Source: Corallium rubrum
Lineage: Eukaryota; Cnidaria; Anthozoa; Scleralcyonacea; Coralliidae
Direction: 5' to 3'
Assembly: GCA_964035015.1 (NCBI GenBank)
Contig: CAXIUP010000141.1
Coordinates: 186,001-250,000 of the forward strand
DNA: 64,000 nucleotides
Made by a program: the position numbers and the translations under genes. Of the stretch, positions 58,901 through 64,000 are shown in pieces (the stretch's first letter is position 1; each line of letters opens with the position of its first letter). The notes under the pieces are model-generated. The model searched no databases and was not told the DNA's origin. It worked only from the letters and a program-made list of their open reading frames with translations.

Positions 58901-61900
58901 TTTTTAGCTAAAATAGACCCAACATTCAAGAGAGATGTCACTTTAATTATCTACACTTCCATGCTTGTCAACATATTTTCAACTGCATTTACTCTTTTCT
59001 CTAGATATAAAGGAATGTTCTCAATCTCCAAATCCTTGTTCTCAACATGCTAGTTGTGATGAATTGGAAGGAAGTTTCAGTTGTTCTTGTAACAATGGAT
59101 TTACTGGAAACGGAACTTATTGTGAAGGTTGGTACCAGATATATAATATGTATTAAATGAGAGGAAAAGAAAGGCTAGGCAAGGCAAAGAGAGAAAAGTG
59201 GCAGGAAAGGAAAGGGGAGAAAAAGAGAGGAGAGCAGAGATACAGAAAAGAAAGGAAGAAGAGGAACTAAAGAAAACAAAGGAAAGGAAGAAAGGGAAGG
59301 ACAAGCCAGAATATAAAAGAAGTCTTTAATGTACTGTATAATAAGTGAGCAGGAGTGTTTTATCAGATATAAAGACACGAGGCGAATCCGAGTGTTTTTA
59401 TATCTGATAAAACACGAACTGCGAGTTTATTATACGGCTTCAAAAACGAACCACTTGGTAAGTTGATTGGTGGAGTTAGTTTGAAAAATCACCTTGTCTA
59501 AGCCGAGAAAATCAAAGCTAAAGTTTATGTAAATCAGAAGAAATCTTTATCACATATAAAGATACGATACGGTCATGATTTTCTTTTGTGTTTTCCTCAT
59601 GAATTATTAATGAGTTTTTGAAGGAAAATGAACTCGTTTTTTCTAGATATAAAGGAATGCTCTCAGTCTCCTAATCCTTGTTCTCCACATGCTAGTTGTA
59701 TTGAATTAGGAGGAAATTTCAGTTGTTCTTGTAACAATGGATTTACTGGAAACGGAACATATTGTGAAGGTTGGTGCGAGATGTGTTATATAACATACAT
59801 CAACTGTAGAGGGGAGAAGAGAAGAGAAGAGAAGAGAAGAGAAGGGAGGGGACAGGAAGGGAGGGGAGGGGAAAGGAAGGGAAGGACAGGAAAAGACAGA
59901 ACAGTTTTTAATGTAAAATTAACTCTTTTTTTTCCAGATCTAAAGGAATGTTCTCAGTCACCTTGTTCTCAAAATGCTAGTTCTATTGAATTGGAAGGAA
60001 TTTTCAGTTGTTCATGTAACCATGGATTCACTGGAAATGGAACATATTGTGAAGGTTGGTGCAAGATACATCTTATAATATGCATTTAATGTGTAAGATT
60101 TGGGGTGTTAATAATTGAGTTATAGTTGGCTTTTTAGCTAAAATAGACCCAACATTCAAGAGAGATGTCACTTTAATTATCTACACTTCCATGCTTGTCA
60201 ACATATTTTCAACTGCATTTACTCTTTTCTCTAGATATAAAGGAATGTTCTCAATCTTCAAATCCTTGTTCTCAACAGGCTAGTTGTGATGAATTGGAAG
60301 GAAGTTTCAGTTGTTCTTGTAACCATGGATTTACTGGAAACGGAACGTATTGTGAAGGTTGGTACCAGATATATAATATGTATTAAATGAGAAGAAAAGA
60401 AAGGCTAGGCAAGGCAAAGAGAGAAAAGTGGGAGGAAAGGAAAGGGGAGAAAAAGAGAGGAGAACAGAGATACAGAAAAGAAAGGAAGAAGAGGAACTAA
60501 AGAAAACAAAGGAAAGGAAGAAAGGGAAGGACAAGCCAGAATATAAAAAAAGTCTTTAATGTACTGTATAATAAACGAGCAGGAGTGTTTTATCAGATAT
60601 AAAGACACGAGGCGAAGCCGAGTGTTTTTATATCTGATAAAACACGAACTGCGAGTTTATTATACGGCTTCAAAAACGAACCACTTGGTAAGTTGATTGG
60701 CGTAGTAAGTTTGAAAAATAATCTTGTCTAAGCCGAGAAAATCAAAGCTAAAGTTTATTTTATCAGGAGAAATCTTTATCATATATAAAGATACGATACG
60801 GTCATGATTTTCTTTTGTGTTTTCCTCATGAATTATTAATGAGTTTTTGAAGGAAAATGAACTCGTTTTTTCTAGATATAAAGGAATGCTCTCAGTCTCC
60901 TAATCCTTGTTCTCCACATGCTAGTTGTATTGAATTAGGAGGAAATTTCAGTTGTTCATGTAACAACAGATTTACTGGAAACGGAACATATTGTGAAGGT
61001 TGGTGCGAGATGTGTTATATAACATACATCAACTGTAGAGGAGAGAAGAGAAGAGAAGAGAAGAGAAGAGAAGAGAAGAGAAGAGAAGAGAAGAGAAGAG
61101 GGGAAGGGGAAGGGAAGGAGAGGGGAATGGGCAAGGGAGGAGAATGGGAAGGGGAGGGGAATGGGAAGGGGAGGAAAATGGGGAGGGGAGGGGAAGGGGA
61201 AGGAAGGGAAGAGGAAGGGAAGGGGGAGGGGAATGAAGGGAAGAGGAAGGGAAGGGGAAGGGAGGGGAGGGGAAGGGAAAGGGGGGGAAGGGATGGGAAG
61301 GGAAGAGGAAGGGAAGAGGAAGGGAAGGGAAGAACAGGAAAAGAAAGAACAGTTTTTAATGTAGAATTAACTCCTTTTTTCTAGATATAAAGGAATGTTC
61401 TCAGTCACCTTGTTCTCAACATGCTAGTTGTATTGAATTAGGAGGAAATTTCAGTTGTTCTTGTAACAATGGATTTACTGGAAACGGAACATATTGTGAA
61501 GGTTAGTACAAGATATGTTATATAATATACATCAACTGTAGAGAGGAGAGAAGAGAAGAGAAGAGAAGAGAAGAGAAGAGAAGAGAAGAGAAGAGAAGAG
61601 AAGAGAAGAGAAGAGAAGAGAAGAGAAGAGAAGAGAAGAGAAGAGAAGGGAAGGGAAGGGAAGGGAAGGGAAGAGAGGAGAGGAGGGGAGAGGAGAAGAG
61701 AAGAGGGGAAGGGGAGGCGAGGGGAAGGGGAAGGGGAGGGGAAGTGGTAAGGTAAGGTAAATAATAGCTTTATTAGCATGACCTATATAGTACATTTGGT
61801 ATTGCCAAAGCTTACAATTTAAAGAGACAGAGATAATAACAGATCTACTTAAATTAAACTACATACATTGTTAGTTTTAAGAGTAATATACAATACAAAT

Positions 61901-64000
61901 ATAGTAAGTTAAATTAATAGATCAACACTAAGTTGATGGGTTTATGGCCTGCAAGCAAAGGGGAAGGGGAGGGGAAGGGGAGGGGGAGGGGAAGGGGAGG
62001 GGAGGGGGAGGGGAGAGGAGAGGAAGAGGAGGGGAGGGGAAGGGGAAAGGGAGGGAGAGGGGAGGGGAAAGGGAGGAGAAGGGGAAGAGAAGGGGAAGGG
62101 AAGGGGAAGTGAAGGGGATGGGGAAGGGAAGGGGAAGGGAAGGGGAGAGGGAAGAGAAGGGAAGGGGAAGGGAAAGGGAAGGGAAGGGGAAGGGAAGTTA
62201 AGGTGAAGGGAAGGGGAAGGCAAGGGAAGGGGAAGGGAAGAGGAAGGGAAGGGGAGGACAGGAAAAGAAAGAACAGTTTTTAATGTAAAATTAACTCCTT
62301 TTTTCTAGATATAAAGGAATGTTCTCAGTCACCTTGTCCGCAAAATGCTAGTTGTATTGAACTGGAAGCAAATTTCAGTTGTTCCTGCAACAATGGATTT
62401 ACTGGAAACGGAACATATTGTAAAGGTTGGTGCAAGATACATCTTATAATATGCATTTAATGTGTAAGATTTTGGGTGTTAATAATTGAGTTATAGTTGG
62501 CTTTTTAGCTAAAATAGACCCAACATTCAAGAGAGATGTCACTTTAATTATCTACAATTCCATGCTTATCAATATATTTTCATCTGCATTTACTCTTTTC
62601 TCTAGATATAAAGGAATGTTCTCAGTCTCCAAATCCTTGTTCTCAACATGCTAGTTGTGATGAATTGGAAGGAAGTTTCAGTTGTTCTTGTAACAATGGA
62701 TTTACTGGAAACGGAACATATTGTGAAGGTTGGTGCCAGATGTGTTATATAATATACATCAACTGTAGAGAGGAGCGGAGAAGAGAAGAGAAGAGAAGAG
62801 AAGAGAAGAGAAGAGAAGAGAAGAGAAGAGAAGAGAAGAGAAGAGAAGAGAAGAGAGGAGAGGAAGGGGAGGGGAAGGGAAGGGGAGGGGAATGGGAAGG
62901 GGAGGAGAATGGGAAGGGGAGGGGAATGGGAAGGGGAGGAGAATGGGAAGGGGAGGAGAATGGGAAGGGGAGGGGAATGGGAAGGGGAGGAGAATGGGAA
63001 GGGGAGGGGAATGGGGAGGGGAATGGGGAGGGGAGGGGAATGGGAAGGGGAAGGGAAGGGGAATGGGAAGGGGAGGGGAATGGGAAGGGGAGGAGAATGG
63101 GAAGGGGAATGGGAAGGGGAGGAGAATGGGAAGGGGAGGGGAAGGGAAGAAGGGGAAGGGAAGGGAAGGGAAGGGAAGAGGAAGGGAAGGGAAGAGGAAG
63201 GGCAGGTGAAGGGGAGGGGAAGGGGAAGGGAAGAGGAAGGGAAGAGGAAGGGAAGAGGATGGAAAGAGGAAGGGAAGGGAAGGGAAACAGGAAAAGAAAG
63301 AACAGTTTTTAATGTAAAATTAACTCCTTTTTTCTAGATATAAAGGAATGTTCTCAGTCACCTTGTTCTCAAAATGCTAGTTGTATTGAATTGGAAGGAA
63401 ATTTCAGTTGTTCTTGTAACAATGGATTTACTGGAAACGGAACATATTGTGAAGTTTGGTGCAAGATACATCTTATAATATGCATTTAATGTGTAAGATT
63501 TTGTGTGTTAATGATTGAATTATAGTTGGCTCTTTAGCTAAAATAGATTCCACATTCAAGAGAGATGTTACTTTAATTATCTACACTTCCATGCTTATCA
63601 ATATATTTTCATCTGCATTTACTCTTTTCTCTAGATATAAAGGAATGTTCTCAGTCTCCTAATCCTTGTTCTCAACATGCTAGTTGTGTTGAATTGGAAG
63701 GAAGTTTCAGTTGTTCTTGTAACAATGGATTTACTGGAAACGGTACATATTGTGAAGGTTGGTACCAGATATATAATATGTATTAAATGAAGGGAAAATA
63801 AAGGTTAGGTATGAGAGAAAAGTGGGAAGAATGGAAAGGGGAGAAAAAGAGAGGAGAGCAGAGATGCAGAAAAGAAAGTAAGAAGAGGAACTAAAGGAAA
63901 CAAAGGAAATGAAGAAAAGGAAGGACAAGCCAGAAGATAAAGAAGTCTTTAATGGAAAATGAACTCTTTTGTTTCTAGATATAAAGGAATGCTCTCAGTC
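49379..64000 (+). CDS. Multi-EGF extracellular protein gene (32 EGF exons seen, both ends incomplete)
   Basis: Each exon is 117 or 123 bp, starts ATATAAAGGAATG after a T-rich acceptor and usually ends TATTGTGAAG before GTTGGT. Every exon is therefore phase 1-1 and encodes exactly one EGF domain of 39 or 41 residues with the pattern D-I-K-E-C..C..C..C-S-C..C-E. The D-I-x-E-C start is that of calcium-binding EGF domains. Exons 6-26 form a higher-order repeat: a 117-bp exon lacking one cysteine, a 123-bp exon, a hairpin-bearing intron, a 123-bp exon and, in three of the units, a 117-bp exon with two stops. No signal peptide, transmembrane or other domain is visible in the window. The product is probably a secreted or surface matrix-like protein; its family beyond EGF repeats cannot be named. 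Confidence 0.8.
49545..49735 (+). repeat. GATAG/GGATA pentanucleotide array
   Basis: Copies of AGGAT and GATAAGATAGGATAGGATGT run through the intron after EGF exon 1. Confidence 0.9.
49919..50462 (+). repeat. (ATT)n, GATAG array and purine tract
   Basis: An ATT run (49919-49949) is followed by GGATAGGATG-type repeats to about 50310, and then by an almost pure A/G stretch to 50462. Confidence 0.9.
50571..50693 (+). CDS. EGF exon 2
   Basis: A 123-bp exon with a complete six-cysteine domain. It differs from its neighbours by QHTSC and CSCYNGF. Confidence 0.8.
50824..50940 (+). CDS. EGF exon 3
   Basis: A 117-bp exon with six cysteines (CSQSPCSQNATC), ending TYCQ rather than TYCE. Confidence 0.8.
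50985..51130 (+). repeat. Purine-only intron tract
   Basis: A/G on the coding strand apart from a few C/T, with GGGGA and AGAAG periodicities. Confidence 0.85.
51161..51277 (+). CDS. EGF exon 4
   Basis: A 117-bp exon with six cysteines. The third-cysteine loop reads CTELEG. Confidence 0.82.
51316..51472 (+). repeat. Purine-only intron tract (AGAAG)n
   Basis: AGAAG pentamers grade into GGAAG and GGGAG variants toward the 3' side. Confidence 0.88.
51505..51621 (+). CDS. EGF exon 5
   Basis: A 117-bp exon with six cysteines, ending TYCQ like exon 3. Confidence 0.82.
51661..51930 (+). repeat. (GAACA)n then (AGAAG)n tract
   Basis: About fourteen AGAAC pentamers are followed by AGAAG and GGAAG arrays. 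Confidence 0.88.
51962..52078 (+). CDS. EGF exon 6 (five-cysteine type)
   Basis: The third cysteine is replaced by Ser (QNASSIELEG), leaving five cysteines. First exon of higher-order unit 1. Confidence 0.72.
52259..52381 (+). CDS. EGF exon 7
   Basis: A 123-bp, six-cysteine exon with the variant CYQSSNPCSQQASCDELEG and CNHGF. It lies 297 bp after exon 6, start to start, a spacing kept in every unit. Confidence 0.8.
52588..52692. repeat. Intronic hairpin, unit 1
   Basis: TGTTTTATCAGATATAAAG and CTTT-less complement TTATATCTGATAAAACA pair around GAGGCGAAGCC, with outer ATAATAAAC/GTTTATTAT. It has the size and form of a MITE. Confidence 0.8.
52900..53022 (+). CDS. EGF exon 8
   Basis: A 123-bp, six-cysteine exon with CSPHASCIELGG and the substitution NNRF for NNGF. 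Confidence 0.8.
53064..53275 (+). repeat. Purine-only intron tract
   Basis: (AGAAG)n passes into GGAAG/GGGAG repeats, with almost no pyrimidine for about 210 nt. Confidence 0.9.
53308..53424 (+). pseudogene. EGF pseudoexon 9 (two in-frame stops)
   Basis: The E of DIKEC is TAA (AAGTAATG for AAGGAATG), and TYC reads T-stop-C (ACATAATGT). Splice sites look intact, so inclusion would truncate the protein. Confidence 0.8.
53470..53752 (+). repeat. Purine-only intron tract
   Basis: About 280 nt of (AGAAG)n grading into GGAAG/GGGGA repeats, with a few AGAAC and AGACA pentamers. Confidence 0.9.
53785..53901 (+). CDS. EGF exon 10 (five-cysteine type)
   Basis: Copy of exon 6 with the same Cys-to-Ser change. 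First exon of unit 2. Confidence 0.72.
54082..54204 (+). CDS. EGF exon 11
   Basis: Copy of exon 7 (CYQSSNPC). Six cysteines. Confidence 0.8.
54411..54514. repeat. Intronic hairpin, unit 2
   Basis: Second copy of the GTTTTATCAGATATAAAG hairpin, same position relative to the exons. Confidence 0.8.
54720..54842 (+). CDS. EGF exon 12
   Basis: Copy of exon 8 with NNRF. Six cysteines. Confidence 0.8.
54884..55100 (+). repeat. Purine-only intron tract
   Basis: Copy of the 53064-53275 tract with a few extra AGAAG units. Confidence 0.9.
55138..55254 (+). pseudogene. EGF pseudoexon 13 (two in-frame stops)
   Basis: It carries the same two TAA codons as pseudoexon 9, so the damage predates this unit's duplication. 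Confidence 0.8.
55298..55590 (+). repeat. Purine-only intron tract
   Basis: About 290 nt of AGAAG-type pentamers and GGGAG variants. Confidence 0.9.
55623..55739 (+). CDS. EGF exon 14 (five-cysteine type)
   Basis: Copy of exon 6, first exon of unit 3. Confidence 0.72.
55920..56042 (+). CDS. EGF exon 15
   Basis: Copy of exon 7 (CYQSSNPC). Six cysteines. Confidence 0.8.
56248..56353. repeat. Intronic hairpin, unit 3
   Basis: Third copy of the GTTTTATCAGATATAAAG hairpin. Confidence 0.8.
56560..56681 (+). pseudogene. EGF exon 16 with one-base deletion
   Basis: The start reads ATATAAGGAATGC instead of ATATAAAGGAATGC, which shifts the frame before the first cysteine. It is otherwise a copy of exon 8. 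It is either a real lesion or a base-calling error. Confidence 0.7.
56723..56900 (+). repeat. Purine-only intron tract
   Basis: (AGAAG)n passes into GGAAG/GGGAG. In this unit it leads directly to the next unit because the stop-bearing exon is missing. Confidence 0.88.
56933..57049 (+). CDS. EGF exon 17 (five-cysteine type)
   Basis: Starts ATCTAAAGG (DLKEC). It has the Cys-to-Ser change and EGIFSC in place of EGNFSC. First exon of unit 4. Confidence 0.72.
57230..57352 (+). CDS. EGF exon 18
   Basis: Variant CSQSSNPCSQQASC of the exon 7 type. Six cysteines. Confidence 0.8.
57559..57665. repeat. Intronic hairpin, unit 4
   Basis: Fourth copy of the GTTTTATCAGATATAAAG hairpin. Confidence 0.8.
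57871..57993 (+). CDS. EGF exon 19
   Basis: Copy of exon 8 with NNRF. Six cysteines. Confidence 0.8.
58034..58250 (+). repeat. Purine-only intron tract
   Basis: About 215 nt of AGAAG-type pentamers and GGGAG variants. Confidence 0.9.
58286..58402 (+). pseudogene. EGF pseudoexon 20 (two in-frame stops)
   Basis: Third instance of the exon with TAA in DIKEC and in TYC. Confidence 0.8.
58440..58675 (+). repeat. Purine tract interrupted by about 120 bp of unrelated sequence
   Basis: AGAAG repeats stop at about 58466, and an A/T-rich segment (AATAATAATAATTTCATAAA) follows to about 58587, replacing most of the tract present in units 1 and 2. Confidence 0.7.
58708..58824 (+). CDS. EGF exon 21 (five-cysteine type)
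   Basis: Cys-to-Ser change as in exon 6, with EGIFSC and CNNGF. First exon of unit 5. Confidence 0.72.
59005..59127 (+). CDS. EGF exon 22
   Basis: CSQSPNPCSQHASCDELEG with CNNGF. Six cysteines. Confidence 0.82.
59334..59438. repeat. Intronic hairpin, unit 5
   Basis: Fifth copy of the hairpin, with a change in the loop (GGCGAATCC). Confidence 0.8.
59647..59769 (+). CDS. EGF exon 23
   Basis: Exon 8 type but with the usual NNGF. Six cysteines. Confidence 0.82.
59938..60054 (+). CDS. EGF exon 24 (five-cysteine type)
   Basis: DLKEC start, Cys-to-Ser change and EGIFSC, nearly identical to exon 17. First exon of unit 6. Confidence 0.72.
60235..60357 (+). CDS. EGF exon 25
   Basis: CSQSSNPCSQQASC, as in exon 18. 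Six cysteines. Confidence 0.8.
60559..60665. repeat. Intronic hairpin, unit 6
   Basis: Sixth copy of the GTTTTATCAGATATAAAG hairpin. Confidence 0.8.
60876..60998 (+). CDS. EGF exon 26
   Basis: Copy of exon 8 with NNRF. Six cysteines. Confidence 0.8.
61038..61350 (+). repeat. Purine-only intron tract, about 310 nt
   Basis: (AGAAG)n then GGGAAGGGGA and GGAATGGGAA variants. Confidence 0.9.
61385..61501 (+). CDS. EGF exon 27
   Basis: A 117-bp, six-cysteine exon (CSQSPCSQHASCIELGG) with donor GTTAGT. It sits where the stop-bearing exon lies in other units but is intact. Confidence 0.82.
61540..61745 (+). repeat. Purine-only intron tract
   Basis: About twenty AGAAG pentamers are followed by GGGAGGGGAAG variants. 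Confidence 0.9.
61746..61957 (-). repeat. Non-purine insertion, probable LINE 3' tail
   Basis: On the minus strand it reads GCTTTGGCAATACCAAATG, then CATGCTAATAAAGCTATTAT and TTACC repeats, resembling a retroelement 3' end. It lies between two purine tracts. Confidence 0.45.
61958..62270 (+). repeat. Purine-only intron tract, about 310 nt
   Basis: GGGGAAGGGGAGGGG-type repeats with GGGAA hexamers, more G-rich than the other tracts. Confidence 0.9.
62309..62425 (+). CDS. EGF exon 28
   Basis: A 117-bp, six-cysteine exon: CSQSPCPQNASCIELEA, ending TYCK. It occupies the exon 6 position (297 bp before the next exon) but retains the third cysteine. Confidence 0.82.
62606..62728 (+). CDS. EGF exon 29
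   Basis: A 123-bp, six-cysteine exon: CSQSPNPCSQHASCDELEG. Confidence 0.82.
62768..63300 (+). repeat. Longest purine-only intron tract, about 530 nt
   Basis: (AGAAG)n is followed by about twelve GGAATGGGAAGGGGAGG-type repeats and GGAAGGGAAG arrays. Pyrimidines are almost limited to the T of GGAATGG. Confidence 0.92.
63338..63454 (+). CDS. EGF exon 30
   Basis: A 117-bp, six-cysteine exon. The donor region reads GAAGTTTGGT rather than GAAGGTTGGT, so the usual phase-1 donor GT is lost and splicing may shift by one base or fail. Confidence 0.68.
63635..63757 (+). CDS. EGF exon 31
   Basis: A 123-bp, six-cysteine exon: CSQSPNPCSQHASCVELEG. Confidence 0.82.
63979..64000 (+). CDS. EGF exon 32 (cut by the window edge)
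   Basis: After the acceptor TTTCTAG the start ATATAAAGGAATGCTCTC is visible and then the window ends. The array continues beyond it. Confidence 0.75.

Noticed and set aside
52405..63337. Frames rich in R-E-E-K or in S-L-L-F following the EGF exons
   Set aside because: They are read-through of the purine introns or their complement. The EGF exons end at consistent GTTGGT donors before them.

Overview
The window is eukaryotic and almost certainly metazoan. It has spliced genes with GT..AG introns, AT-rich non-coding DNA, and a dense layer of invertebrate-type mobile elements: Penelope-like, BEL/Pao, Ty3-like, CR1/L2-type LINE, hAT, pogo-type MITEs, TTAA-target MITEs and tRNA-derived SINEs. The calcium-binding EGF array, the KDZ transposase-like gene and the repeat types fit a cnidarian best. 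That is an inference from content; no single gene proves it.

Layout. (1) 0.4-5.2 kb, minus strand: seven exons of a KDZ (Kyakuja-Dileera-Zisupton) transposase-like gene. Every splice junction is consistent in phase, and the C-terminal part runs off the left edge. Its introns hold a SINE, palindromes, a Penelope-like GIY-YIG fossil and hammerhead-like motifs. (2) 5.5-10.4 kb: foldback elements and the first copy of a 2.2-kb segmental duplication, whose second copy lies at 36.8-39.3 kb. (3) 10.7-20.0 kb: a BEL/Pao LTR retrotransposon with near-identical 412-bp LTRs. A MITE interrupts its 5' LTR. Its gag is interrupted by a foldback element, which is itself interrupted by a pogo-type MITE. Its pol has three frame breaks. 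(4) 21.0-31.0 kb: a Ty3-type RT fossil, a TTAA MITE and a decayed LINE. The LINE is interrupted by a TTAA-flanked two-unit minisatellite, which is interrupted in turn by a 3.9-kb hAT transposon. (5) 31-49 kb: a tetranucleotide mosaic, two further hAT-type elements, LINE and hammerhead-bearing fossils, the second duplication copy, and a cluster of TTAA-delimited elements. In this cluster are two arrays of a ~113-117 bp minisatellite and three different MITEs joined end to end by single TTAA tetranucleotides.

(6) 49.4-64.0 kb, plus strand: part of a very long gene built from single-domain, phase 1-1 EGF exons (32 recognised). They are arranged in a higher-order repeat of about 1.2-1.8 kb and separated by introns that are almost pure purine on the coding strand. 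Some repeated exons are damaged in the same way in every unit: two in-frame stops in one exon type, and a lost cysteine in another.

How the parts relate: only the KDZ-like gene and the EGF gene look like host-type spliced genes. Everything else recognised is mobile-element or repeat DNA. Nested insertions, two matched empty sites, an internal duplication and the EGF exon amplification make the window a readable record of recent rearrangement. Coordinates of repeat borders are read by eye and may be off by a few bases unless a target-site duplication is stated.
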